A stretch of DNA of 64,000 bases from Gonapodya sp. JEL0774. Lineage: Eukaryota; Monoblepharomycota; Monoblepharidomycetes; Monoblepharidales; Gonapodyaceae. Both the position numbers and the translations under genes were made by a program. Each line of letters begins with the position of its first letter. The stretch's first letter is position 1. Under the pieces are notes generated by a model, which worked only from the letters and a program-made list of their open reading frames with translations, made no database searches and was not told where the DNA came from. Of this stretch, positions 34,220 to 46,214 are shown piece by piece. The stretch is from assembly GCA_027604505.1 (NCBI GenBank), contig JADIIX010000008.1, forward strand, positions 1 to 64,000, written 5' to 3'.

Positions 34220-34903
34220 GATAAAATGGGAAGTGGACGTCGGACCAAGAGAGCATTAAGTCGAGCTCTTAGTACTTTTGACGGATAAGGGAAGCGGAAA
34301 GCGCGGGTGGGATTGGCGTCTCAGGACCAGAATGCGACTTGATCTCTGAAGCGGAATGTTGAGGTGGAATAGGTGAATTTTCTGCATCTGGACAGTGGAA
34401 ACTGACTCCTACACGACGTTGTGATTAATCATTGTTCAGGTTACCTTATTTCGCAACCTCAAGAATTAAAGTGCTCTTTGGTTGAAGCCATAGCAATGTC
34501 TTGAGTGTGTGGTATTTGCAAACGATATAATCGTATGAGCAGTCCGTTTGGTTGGTGCTATTAGTCCCATTGTGAGTGACCATAATGACACAAGCTGTTA
34601 TGTGCAGGCAAAGTTCAGCTCCGAATGAAGGTTAGCTTTGATCGTGGGACATGGTGAAGGTATATGAAACAGCATGATGAACTATTCACCCGGAACGTGA
34701 ATGAAAGCGTAAGTATCAATAGCATCATCCAACGAATATTCCACAGCCCACCGTCGACACTCTCAATCTCACGCTCCGTTGGTCATATCCATCATGTGAC
34801 GAACCGTCTATTGACTCGGTGACCGAGCTGGAACTCAATCGGGATGACATGAAAGGGCGTAGTGCTGGGGCTATTGTGTGAGGTGACGGCGTCCAAGAAT
34901 TCG
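34220..34903. other. Intergenic stretch after the F-box gene
   Basis: About 680 bp between two 3' ends. An AT-rich part (34,420-34,560) may hold the F-box transcript end. Short minus-strand frames here are probably 3' flank of the rhodopsin/cyclase locus. Nothing else was recognised. Confidence 0.4.
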
Positions 34904-36289
34904 TCAGAGGCAAAGCCAAGGAGCCAGTTGGTGAGAACGGGCCACTAGGTGGCTTAGGACACGTGGATATGGATGCAGCTTGGCTAAGATGAACGTGTGA
35001 TCAGGCCTTCCATTTGGCGCATCAATTGTACCCCCACCAGCTTGGTCCCATCCATCCACCTTAGCAGCCATCTTTAACACACTTGCCATGTCCACCGCCT
35101 CGCCCACCGCGACCTAAGTAGGAGGTGCATCTCCTCCCCCGAGAAAGGCGCACACCGACACGTTTCCCGCACTGACTCCTATGCGCATTTCGAATGGAAA
35201 TCGCTCCGATCGGGAATGTTGGAGGACTTCGATGGCGAACGACGCGGCAGAGGTGGCGTGGTTGGGAGTCAAGAGGGGCCAACCCGCGAGGGCGAGGTAC
35301 GAGTCTCTTTGGGTAGTTGATATGATATGCAGAAATGTTTTGGTTGGGAGATCAGTGGAAAGTTACGATGTGATTTGACAGGATCTACCGTGGTTGTTAA
35401 ATCAGTAACTACCCAACGATCCCGGCTTTGCACACATTCCACTTTTTGGCGATACTGTCACAGTCTTGCCAGAGAGACTCAAGAGTCCGAACCACATTCC
35501 CGGACTGATGAGCCGAAGGGATGTCGCCGTAGTAAACAAAAGATGTGATTGAAGATCAAGATTACCACTTGGGGACAAGACGCAAACCACAGCATCAAAC
35601 TTACATCCTGCATCCTCACACCAATAAATACCACAGTGCACGCAAGTGAGTCCGCTGGCCGGTGTCTGGCCAAAGTCGCAGAGGAGTGAAATCCTTCATA
35701 GGTGATCGTGTCTTCATTCTCGACAGCGGGGATGATTGTGGCGGTTGCCGATGAAACCGAAGGAACACGAGGTGGTACAATTGCGTGTCTTATTTTTGCC
35801 CTCCGAACTGATGATACTGTGCGGGTTATCTCGTGAACGAGCTCTACGAGAATTGGTGTGCAGGTGATCCATTCAAGGTAGCGGATGGGATGTACGATGG
35901 GTTGCGAATGGTATGGATCTTTTGGAGATTGGAAAATTAAATGAGAAATAAGGTGTAAATAAGGTGTGGAGCAAACTAAGGCAGGCGGAAGGAAGGAATA
36001 AGCTGGAGACCTACAAGGCAGGATCAAGTTTGAGGAGGATGATGAGGTAAGAGATCATCGCGCACAAATTAACCTGGTGATTCAAATGAAAGTGGCAGCT
36101 ATCAGTGACAATGATTGAAAGCGAGGGAAGTGAAACGTACCCCAACTGAGCAAAGCGACAAATTTTGCTTCACGACATCACAATTCAGTGGAGTGAGCCA
36201 GGACATAGCTGCGAAGAGAAAAGCAAGAACAAAGGCGACCAGAGCGACGCCCCGCGGGATGTCCGTGGAGTCTATTCTCACACTCGGAC
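34904..36289 (-). pseudogene. Microbial-rhodopsin-like helices fused to a degenerate class III nucleotide-cyclase domain
   Basis: Seen on the minus strand: a hydrophobic helix GVALVAFVLAFLFAAMSW (near 36,210), then in phase VNLCAMISYLIILLKLDP (near 36,040), then HPIRYLEWITCTPILVEL (near 35,870). RYxEWxxxTP is the helix C signature of microbial rhodopsins with Glu at the counter-ion site. A polar linker leads straight into a cyclase fold on three in-phase exons (35918-35605, 35504-35413, 35306 downward): TVVFIGVRMQD, VVRTLESLWQDCDSIAKKW, GIVGDSYLALAG, MRIGVSAGNVSV, then TAG at 35116-35114, then VAVGEAVDMASVL in the same frame. Rhodopsin-guanylyl-cyclase fusions are known in zoosporic fungi. 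Here helices D-G and the retinal Lys are missing, the first metal Asp reads Gly, and the transition-state Asn and Arg read Asp and Val. The helix B to C junction is out of phase. Best read as a decayed fusion gene. Confidence 0.55.
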
Positions 36290-37066
36290 GTTCTTAAAGT
36301 TGGATTCGAGACTGCAAAATTCCGCTGGAGAACCCTCTGGGTTGTAGTGAGAGAACAAACGGCAAGAAAGACGCATCCAATCGCCCATCGCGAGAGTGGA
36401 GTCTGGAGAAACCTCCTGGTCATCCCCTCCGTACCGCCGACTAAAAGCGTGACATTGTTCGAGGTAGAGCGTATGTGTTCGTGAATATGGGCTGCAGGAG
36501 AGGGGAACTCTTCTGTAAATACGGAAGCACCGAATGTGGGCGTTGAAGTGACCTGGTGGTGATCGTGGTGATGTTGTCATGGTTGAAAGATCAGATGCTG
36601 ACGAGACTACTACGAGCAGAAAATGCCGCACAGATTCTTCCGTAGAACTTTGAGGATGGGTTGCATGAATTGTAACTTGGCATCGATGATTCCTGACTGG
36701 GTGTACTGTATTGTGGATCTGTGGGTTGGGGGCTGGAAATGCGTCATCATGAAACACCCAAGGACTCTAACATCCTTCTCTGCCAATCACGGCAACGCGG
36801 TCCAAAGTAATAATAACAGTGCAATGATTAAATACTCTAGCACGGTACGGACTCATTCCATGTTTTGTGGTGGCGTGAGCTCGCTTGATTCATCCTTCCC
36901 TTTCTCTCTTCTCTTAAGATTGCCAACTGTTATGATGCAGATATGATGCGATTACAGGGTTTCCGCATGGGCATAACTAATGCGCTAATTTTGAGTGTTG
37001 TGTTGGCAAGATTGTGTTTTGGTACAGCCGGAGGCAGCAGTCAGTATCATCCCTCATGCTGATTCA
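36290..37066. other. Divergent region upstream of the rhodopsin/cyclase locus and the membrane-protein gene
   Basis: A minus-strand open stretch (36,278-36,757) could be an N-terminal exon of the rhodopsin/cyclase locus, but it carries no recognised motif and stops one frame away from the first helix. The rest is likely promoter for the + strand gene starting at 37067. Confidence 0.35.
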
Positions 37067-39849
37067 ATGAGCAACCACAATCCCCTTGATGACCCGCAAA
37101 AGGACACGCCAATGAATGCAGGGCGTGTACCGCCGATTGAAGAGCACGCGGCCGGCCCTCGGTTGCTTGATAACCCCCAGTTCGGCTCGCTGAGGACCAG
37201 ACGAGCAACATCCCCATCAATCACAATGAATCTCCAGCTACCGGCCGCACAGCCAGCGGTCCCTTCGTCATTACTTGAGTCGATTATGATGAGCGTGACT
37301 TCGGTGGCAGACAAATGCGCAGCTGAAACTTCAGACTCCAGACCAAAAGTCGCAATCCTCAATACCTTGCCTGCAATCCCGACGAAGACCGATGTGGAAA
37401 CGAACCTGCAACAACAGAAGATAGGAGGTCGTGCTATTGATTCGGTATCGTCTTTGGCGGGTACCAAGCCCCAGCAGACACAGCAGCACTTCCAATATGG
37501 CATGCCCGAATCTTCGCGACGCGGATCAATGAGAATCGCTAACATCGCACAACCCATCTCCCAACACCAACAACTCCAAAGCACCGCACTTGACCAAGTC
37601 GTTCGGTCCTACAACTCCGGCACATCGCTCCCCTTCTCCACATTTGTGACATCCAGGGGCGTTCCTCGCGACAACGCCAATGGTAGCAATCCGCAACAAG
37701 AGGCTACATTAAGGTTAATGAATTTCAACGGTTGGCTCATGGCTAGGTCTATCATAACGTCTTTCGGGACCCGTATGCTGAATCGACTGAATGCCGTAAT
37801 CGAAGACGGGAACGTGGTACTGGCTCTTCTCCTGTTAGAGTTGGTGAGAGAGCGCGCTATAGTTCAATATACAAAGATCCTGTAGCTCACCTATTGGATT
37901 TCCATTTCCCTTCACAACCCTCGCGCATCTATCGGCGACCAAATGACGCGACTATTCTGATTGCGTGGCCAACTGCCAGATATTGAGCTTAGGAATCCTT
38001 GGCTTCTTTGTCCAATTTACGTCCGTTCAAACAATACCTTCTACCACCGAATCCGGCTTTTCTGCCTACAATTTCGGTTCCTTTGTCTTCGCGCTTCGCA
38101 TACCCATAAATTGCTTGGGCGGCATCGCGGTATGGCTTTGCATGGATCCCATGGTCAGACCCCTGGCTGTTCCGATTCGTCGTGTCCAATTGTGGTTTCG
38201 GAGACGGAGCCGCAACGGACAAGCGACAATTGTGGAGGATCCGTCGGCTTCATTTAGTTCCAAGCAAGGCAGGGGTGTGGGAGCAGCAGTTCTGGCATCG
38301 GCCGTGTTGGGGGACAATATGTCTGTATCACATAGATCTGGTGTCGGCATGACTACAGGCACGGACATGGAGAGTGGAGTGTATCAACCTGGCGGATCCC
38401 CTCGTGTGAGGGTGGAACTACCAAGTGGGTCCACCATATCGCGAAGGAAGGTGAAAAGGGCGGAAGTTACGAAGAGGACGAATATCTATTGGGTGGTGAG
38501 TTTGGCAGGCTGGGCTATTTATCTGATTATGTGGTACTTGAAAGGCGCCTGATTCTTCACGGCGAAAAGTACATCGTGGGCACCTTTGTCGTCACCCTCA
38601 TCTCTTCAGTATACTACGCCTCGCTTTTGAATGAATGGGAGCTTATGGAGGACCTTTGTTTGGCATGTCACGATAGTACGTTACCCATGCCGGCATATCA
38701 AAATGTGTAGCTCTTATTCCCGTCCCGTCACCCCGGGAAACATCTACCTGGCACACATAGAGTGCCTGCCCGAGGTACAGCTGAACATTCCGCCTCTCAT
38801 TCAAAGGTGTTACGCTTCTGAGAGAATAAACGTGTACACAATGTGTGATTCTTGTGAGTGGAGGCACACTATTTCACCTGACATATATCTTAAAATTTGT
38901 TTGAAGGTTTGTCCAGAAAGATGATTCCCGTACTCAAAGTAGATGGCGGCACGGTCTTCGCCATGGAACGCATCAATCAACTAAAAATCTTTTTCCAGGT
39001 ACAGCTTTTGTTTAATGTGAGTGCAGGCCCAGCCTCTCATTGGTAGGTACTCGATCAAGTGTCCTCACTTGCTGGCACACATTATCCCAGGTCGTTGTCA
39101 CCCATTGCGTCATCTCGCATTTCCTCTTGCACTTGTCCGTCAACTCTCGTCCAACTCCGCTTCCAAACCCATATCGAATGCAATCCAGAACGCTTACCGG
39201 TATGCGTTCCCAAGGATCTGCCGTCACTTTTGAAGCTCAGATAACAAGTGGACGAAGATCACCAAGAGGAAGACCTGGTCCAAAGGATGCATTGCCAATA
39301 ATTGATCATGTAGACGATGGGAGTCCACTTGCAGCCACGGAATCGGACTACTTACCAATAATGTCGGGGGTTTCGGCACCGACTGAAAAGAAGTCTGCCC
39401 TGGTGAATAGCGAAATATTTGTCGAGGACACACAAGGGAGCCAGCACAGCGGCTTTTCTGGCCAGTCTCAACGGAAAATGGCACAGGGGATGCACCGCAC
39501 AACTTCCTCTTCTGGTGGAGGGTCCGTCCTGCAACATCAAACAACAACTACTGCATCACCATTCTCACCGAATGGGTTGCTGGGAGCGCATGAAAGAATG
39601 AGCACTCTTGAGCGCAGGAGAGTGAGCGTGGACATGGGGCAAGTGCAGCTGGCGATGAGCACAGGACCGGTGATGGCTGGCACCTTGGAGCGGCGGCGCG
39701 GGGCAGGCGATACTTTGCGAAGGATGTCACTGGTTTCGGAGGCAATCGCAAGAGGAGCTGCGGTAGAAGCCGTCGCGAACCCTGTAGGAGATTTTATTGG
39801 AGGTAAGGGAGTGGGAAGTAGTAGCAAGAGCGTGCGGTCCAGATCATAG
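37067..39849 (+). CDS. Predicted multi-pass membrane protein with long polar tails
   Basis: Not recognised as a named family. The start at 37067 (MSNHNPLDDPQ) opens a polar N-terminus of about 220 residues. Hydrophobic segments follow on later exons: VVLALLLLELILSLGILGFF (rebuilt across an in-phase intron, donor gtgagaga at about 37,840), GSFVFALRIPINCLGGIAVW, then a Ser/Arg-rich loop, IYWVYIVGTFVVTLISSVYY, and weaker segments at 38,900-39,130 including VVVTHCVISHFLLHL. A Ser/Arg-rich tail of about 220 residues ends at 39849. Length and layout (extracellular start, several helices, long cytoplasmic tail with STLERRR repeats at about 39,600 and 39,690) fit a receptor-like protein such as a GPCR, but no diagnostic motif was seen. 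Exons between 38,700 and 39,060 are uncertain. Confidence 0.45.
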
Positions 39850-40018
39850 ACTATCACATAGACCAGATCAATCTCGGCGCCGAAGACCGGTAGTCTTGGC
39901 TGACTATCACAATTTATTATGACATCAATAACCTATATGTGTGTATGTATGTAAATATGTATCAACGGTAGCAACGTCGTCAACGACAGAGAAACAGTTC
40001 AAACAGGCAGACTGAGCC

Positions 40019-43000
40019 TTATTGTCGCCCAGCACTCCCAGCACTTGCAGCTCTTCTCCCCCACACAGCTTCACGGTATTTTCTTATGGCCGATTCTTTG
40101 ACGTTGCCTACTCCTTTTGCTCTTACAACAGATCGCAACCGAGCCCTATGAGCATACTCCTGGACAGGGTCGACCTCCTCGTCATGTTCCCCATCAATCA
40201 ATTTGACAGGTGAACGAGAACGGAATGGCACGCGAATGCGGGTCAGAGGGGAGGTTGAGCGGAAGACGAGGTCAAGGAAAGGGTGAGGGTCGTAAAACGA
40301 TGATGGCATTTCCTGCCGAATGAAAAACAAGCTCGTTTAATGGAGAGATAATATTGCAGTGTCTGGCACTACGATGAATCAACAATACAGTTCAACTGAG
40401 GCAATCAAAGACTTGCCTTGATAAATCGCCATGCATCAAGTCCATCTGTCATCCCCAATATTTTCTCTTGGTTGACCAAGAACATAGTTAGAATTACTCG
40501 GTGGATGATGGTGTAACCCTCGCTGAATAGGAAGCGGTGTTATACACAGAACGGTATGGCGAGAAGCATCGCATAGATTTCTCACAAGAACAGGCAATCC
40601 CAGACTCGCAGGGTCGTCTAGCCATCGAGAAGCACAAATTATGGGATGGGTGTCAATTAATATTGGGATGTGAAGCCTACCTCGAAAGGTAGAACCCCGA
40701 CAAACAAAGTCAGCATCCACCCCATTGTGACCACAGCAAGTGGGGGCATGGTTCCCCCTTCCGCCCGTCTAACGCTCTTTCTAGCAAGTTTGTGGCTTCC
40801 TTCCCCTCGCTCCATCCACGCTATCCACTTTTCTACTCCTGGTACCCTGCCTATCAGATATCGCAACAGCACTTCACCCTCTACTTGTGCCCCTGCCATG
40901 CCGTCCTCTGAATACAGCTTTCGAGGAAGAATGTCGTCAACAAGCTGAGCGAGGAGAAAGAATGTAATGCGTTCAATGCCTTGACGCTCGACAAGCGAAA
41001 CGTGTGGTGGAGTAAGAGTTAGAGGCATTAATACGGTAGATTCGTTTCGACAAGTGGGCCCGGTTGGTTGAAATGACGCTCGTGAGTATACGACAGAAAT
41101 CAGAAGAAGTCCTGCTACATAGTTCAAGCCTTGGCAATAGCCGATAGTGTACGATGAATAGCGATTGGTTTTGATTGAGCCACCATGTTGTGGAACGCTT
41201 CGAGGGGAAGAGTAGTATACAAAGGCAAGAAGAACACGGCGCAGAGACTGGAGATACGAGTTTCGATGCCACGGTTCTGAGCTGTCTGAGGGCGACGTCG
41301 GAAGTGATTCGCCGACGGGTGAATCTGTAGGACGCAGGTTCTGTTTGGAAGGCACTACCAGTGGCGAAACATAGAAGAACGAATTCTCCGGAAAGGTTCG
41401 TGGTACATCTGAGGGGAGAAAATGTGGTGCAAACCAGAGCACTCGACAACAACGGTTTGAGTTACTAACCTCTCTCTAAAACAGTTACACTGTTCTCTAC
41501 TACCTCCGAAAACTCCACACCGTCCTCTTTCCACTTGCTCAAGTAGTCCAACCACAATGGTTTCTCATCTGCGGTGGCCCCTCCATCCAGATGCACTGGT
41601 TTCATATAGGGATTCTCCATTGCCGGGTCATCGTGAGGACGTTCACCGTGGAGATTGAGAAGATGTTCATAGAAGCCAGGATTTCGGATGAGAAATGATG
41701 ATGCACCAGAGTACTCCAGCCATGCCTTCGGTATCAGTCAACGGAGTGGGTTTGGATTGGTTCTAGGACTACTTCAAATCCGTGCTCACCCTTCCCCTGA
41801 TTTCTGGCGGTATTCCCTTCCTCACATATCGTTTTAGCCTTTCTCCAGAATCTCCGCCGTCATCCCATTCCCAGTCTTTTCCGGCAGATCCGACTTCAAT
41901 GGGATCAGACACTAACCTCCTTCCAGGTTTCCGCTTGCGCTTAGGGAGGCGCCATCCACTTCCCCAGTCAGTATCACCATACGCTCTCTCGGTCGACTTT
42001 CCCTCTACCTCCAATGACATTGGAGTTGTAACAATGCCCTCTGCGCTTTTGTGACGGGCAGAACGAGATTGTGAGCGGCCGTGGTCCCGAAAAAACCCTT
42101 CGGAGGATGTCACAGTGAGCGAGTCCCAGCGTGCACGGCGACGGAGGAGAACTGCGTGGTAATGGCGATCAAGGGCCAATCTGTGGGCTCTCGCAGGTTG
42201 TGAGTGTGGGCGGAAACCATATCGATCTCTGGAATGCGATAAACATCTTGTAAGCATGAGCGCATGATGATAGTAGAGTTCAAGAACTGAACTCTCGAGC
42301 GGAGTACGGTTTATGCGTTAGTTTCCTTTTTTGGCAACAGAACTCACCGTTCCTCCACGACAGGGCCGACAATTGCCAATGTTTCCGATATGCTCTCCAT
42401 GGCGATAGACTGTTGTACGCTTGTTGGCCTTCCAGATACCCCGGACGTTGAGCGATAGAGGTTCGCCAGCACTCCGAGTGAGGTGGCCCCTTTCCCCGGG
42501 GTACTTTGCACAGTTGGTTCAGCGGAAGGTGTGTCGACTTTAGCAAGAGCTGTAGATGCAAGTTGTTCCAATTGAAAAGCAGCTCCCGATACTGAAGGAT
42601 GCTGCTGCGTCGAAGAGGTTGGTAAGGATCCCTCAGATGTGTTGCGTGCGGCAACTCCAACGGCTTCGCGATACAAATTTGATGACTCGTACACGCCGTA
42701 ACCTTGCTGCATTAACGCTTGGTCCATCTTTTCGGACATGCCTGGTTGACTGGATTCGGGATGAGACTGAAGGGCACGCGAACCAGCAGTCACTACAGAT
42801 GAGTTTTGCGAGAGCCCAGAAGACGCCAGCTGCACAGAGCCTGGTATGTATGGTTGACTAAGCTGAACGGACCCGAGGTTCTGGGATCCTGGTAATGAGC
42901 CCAATGAGATGGAACTGCCCAAAACCGACGATCTCCGGCCACCTGAGTGCCCAACAACGCGAGCAGCAGTAGCAACCTCTTCCGCAAAAAATCTAGGGAC

Positions 43001-43918
43001 GTGCAAAGCCGCAAGAGAGGGTCTCCGAGAATGGGCAGGTGTGGAAAATACTGAGGTGTGTGGATTTGTAGGGGTGGCTGACTCCAAAACAGAGACGTGG
43101 TCCAGGCGAGAAGCATCAATATCACTACGAGAGTTGCTAGAAGAAGCTCTGGATCCTCCAGAGCGTTGGTGAACAGGTGGGGGGAGGGCTTCCAGTTTCG
43201 CATATATGTACGAAAGCGCTTCAACTGGCTTGTTTACACCATGAATTAATTGCACATCCACCAACTTGGAAGAACTGTCTGTAGAGGTTTCTGTGTGCGA
43301 ATTCTCGTTTGGAGCAGGGCTCGCCTTTTCGGCTTGACACAACTCCACAACAGGGAGACCATGACCACCTGCTGTTGCAGATGCGGAGTCGGCCACAGCC
43401 TTCAGGGCAACTCCATTTTCTTGAGTCCCAATATATCCGTTTGCGGCAGCAGCAACAGCTCGGAGTCGATACCCACCCCCGGTTGCCGAACCCACTTGTA
43501 TACTACGGAGTGGCTCCAAAGGGGGTATAACAGGGAGAGCACCAGTCAGACCCGTGTACTCAATCTTGGAATGTGTCGTCGGACGTTGAGATTGCTCGCC
43601 CATTATATCTACGCCACCGAGCGGTGCAGTCAACCCAGTGTTGGAACTCATGTCCGATTTGGGGAGCGAAATATCATTGGAGACGTTGGTCGGTCCCTCT
43701 CCACCCGAGCCATTCATTGCAAACGTAAAGTTTCTCCCGATTTCTGTCGCGCCATCATAGTCCCTGCCAGAATCGGTCGAAACATCGAGCGTGACACCGC
43801 TCCTTGCCGTTGCTGTCACGAAGGAACCCAACGCTACTGGCGTTGCCCCTGCCCCACCATCTCCTCGCATCAACGGCAAGTCTTTCTCAACTCTTGGTTG
43901 GGGGAAAAACGATGCCAT
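40019..43918 (-). CDS. TBC-domain Rab GTPase-activating protein
   Basis: TBC proteins switch off Rab GTPases in vesicle traffic using an Arg finger and a Gln finger. The first exon (43918 to about 42,346) encodes 524 residues without domain features, rich in Ser, Ala, Gly and Thr. It joins in phase (donor gtgagttc, acceptor ending before 'agatcgatatgg') to DRYGFRPHSQPARAHRLALD. The TBC domain follows: LKRYVRKGIPPEIRGRVW, ERDVPRTFPEN (Asp and the catalytic Arg of IxxDxxR), TIGYCQGLNYVAGLLL (the Gln of YxQ), ITFFLLAQLVDDILPRKLY, and PLAVVTMGWMLTLFVGVLPFEV. The end at 40019-40021 (TAA) follows a basic tail. All catalytic residues are present. About eight exons. Domain order resembles Gyp-type GAPs; the target Rab is unknown. 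Confidence 0.85.
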
Positions 43919-44273
43919 TTGGACGACGGCCTTTGGGACAGGAAGAGCCCTCGTTGTCCGCAGCTCCCCTCCATACTACACCCACCGCTAAAACGGTCAT
44001 ATTATTATAATAACAGAAGTGTCTGCCTCCGAGGAACTGAGACAATAGAGCTGTAAGACGATTGTAGCGAAGCTCCCCACGGACTTTGACAGTGCCACCC
44101 CACCCCTCTTCTTCACATGCAACGGAAAATGTCCCCTCCAGTTTATGTTCCCTGAAATCGTTGGTTTAATATTATTCTATCATCGGGATCATTTGAGAAC
44201 TCCATTCTTCCACTTCTAGGATCATATGTACATGTACTAACGTTGTGCAAACGTTACATGAAGCAACTGGCAT
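43919..44273. other. Upstream region of the TBC gene
   Basis: 355 bp between the TBC start codon and the 3' end of the methyltransferase gene on the same strand. AT-rich around 44,000-44,030 and 44,165-44,180. It should contain the TBC promoter; no site was recognised. Confidence 0.4.
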
Positions 44274-45514
44274 TCACGACGAGCTTGTTATCCACTCAAA
44301 AGCGCAAGGTTCACCGCCAGGCCTACGACCTGAAAAGAGCATAAACCGCAGTGTCACTCCAGAGTCATCAGTTTCGAATGTTTTTTCGTTCGATGGCTTC
44401 ACACCACGACGTCCGGACATTTCCTCCACTCGTATATCTACAAAGCCCACGTCCTCCAATATTCGACTCAATGACCACCGCGTGTGCAAGTACCCAAGCT
44501 GACTCTCTGCTCCATACACCCCATCTTTGCGGACATCGATGCCCCCTTTCAGATCTCCGGTTATTCCGACAGTGCGCCCGAAAAACAAACCACCAGGCCT
44601 GAGAAGGGAGAACGTTTTGCGAAGCAGAACTGGAATAGTAGACTCAGTGAAAAGATGCAAAAGTGATCCAGCGTGAATAAATTGAAAATGTGCGTTCAAA
44701 TGGTTGATTGTTTCAGGGGAGTAGCTTCGAGAGATGGGGAACGGTAGGTGTTCCTTGTCTGGGGCGACAGTCGAGCCATTCATATCTTCTGAAGCGAGAA
44801 ACGCGTTGTCCAGAATGTCTCCGAGCATAAATGCAATGCCCGACGTGTCAGTGAAATGGCCATCCTCGCCAAGGCCCCCATCATATAACTTTAGACCACA
44901 ATCCCAAAATGTCTTGTCAACATCAAGTCCAACCAGTTCCTTCTTGGGGTATCCATCTACTGCAAGTTTTCGCAAATCGTTTCCGAAGCAGGTTCCAAGG
45001 TCCAAGAACGGTAAAACACAGGTGCTGGCGGCGCGGGCATTGAGGACTGACCGGTAGACTGGATGAGTGACGATACGCGGAAAGAGAAACGTGAGCTCCG
45101 CGATGCATCGGTAGGCGAAGTGCTGGGAGAGCTTCATTGATGAACAAATCGAAAACTCGCAGCGAAAGAAGAGACTATCGGCACCTTCATTGCACTTCTC
45201 CAGACTCGAATCACATGCTCTCTCAGCAGTGCAAGGTTGTATTCACCCCGGTACTGTGCGAGGAACTCCAAATCCAAATCGGAGATAACTGGACTTTCGA
45301 TGAGATCAGATTGAGAGGAGACTAGTCTGGGGGTCTGCACGATTTGGCGAATCGTATCGCTTTGGGCTGAAAGGTCGATCCGGTCGTTTTGGTCGCTGGC
45401 GCTCATGTTCAATTCAGCCCTATTGTGGTTTGTCATAGTCTGGCGCATCCGTTTGTATGGTCTGGTGACGTCAATGTTGGTAGACCGAGTGATAATTGAG
45501 TGTGTCTGTGCCAC
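44274..45514 (-). CDS. SAM-dependent methyltransferase of the AusD/Trt5-like (meroterpenoid) type
   Basis: Two exons joined in phase (donor gtgccgat near 45,197; acceptor ctctcccag). The N-terminal part has DLEFLAQYRGEYNLALLREH and then AYRCIAELTFLFPRIVTHPVY, the pattern found at the start of AusD-like fungal methyltransferases. Motif I is FLDLGTCFGNDLRKLAVDG, followed by LVGLDVDKTFWDCGLKLY with an acidic residue placed to bind the SAM ribose. Then HFQFIHAGSLLHLFTE, LLRPGGLFFGRTVG and a C-terminal WSLSRILEDVGFVDIRVEE. Full length is about 385 residues. In Ascomycota such enzymes methylate polyketide-terpenoid intermediates, but no biosynthetic cluster is nearby here, so the substrate is unknown. 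Confidence 0.8.
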
Positions 45515-46214
45515 AGAAGCACAAAAACGGGCAGTGAGACTGAACGTGACGCTTTGAGGGGAAAATTAATTATGTAATAAATAGATGCTTATAATTCCCC
45601 CACACACCTTGTGCCTCCGGTTCCTGGTTTGGGTGAACACAACATTGCTGCAGCATGCTGAGTTCAATTCGCCTTCCCGCACCGTGGAGAGTAAAAAGTA
45701 AGCCATTAACGATATGAGCAAGCTGTGTGCGAGCGTTTTATTGTCGCTTAACATGTGTAATGGTATTAATGATGTTATGGCAATGTTATGTCCTGTCCGC
45801 TACTACCAACTTCTGTACTGCTCCAGGGGCGCGGAACTGGAATTCAAATACTCTCTCTGAACTGTTTCTGCAAGGTGTGATTGATGGGAAGGAAAAATTA
45901 TAATGGCATACTCTCCCAGTGATTCCAGCCGCTTCGCTCCGGCAGGGCCGTTTTGCGTGAGGTGCAATGCGGCTGCTTCTGACGTGGCAGGTGGGTACTG
46001 ACACCTTCACGATCCCCCAGAAACCCAGCCCAGCTCCGCAGAGCTCGGCGACATTGAGAACACAGAAATTTTACAGAGGCATAAATGACGTATGCTTGAT
46101 CTGGGGAGGATATCCCGTTGAAAATCTGTTACAACGGGAAACTGAAAAGTCGCATCACAAAGTGCAGTAATATTCCATCCAACTATTCATGAATACTATT
46201 ACGTCAAACCATCT
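45515..46214. other. Intergenic stretch
   Basis: 700 bp between the methyltransferase start and the 3' end of the tandem SDR gene. Only short frames with no recognisable similarity were seen on either strand. Confidence 0.45.

Noticed and set aside
5133-35116. A variant genetic code or stop readthrough explaining the in-frame TAG/TGA codons (5133, 22.0 kb, 35116)
   Set aside because: The well-supported genes (Hsp78, G6PD, mutase, SDR, PPR) are free of internal stops and end at TAA, TAG or TGA in the normal way. Local decay or missed introns explain the three cases better.
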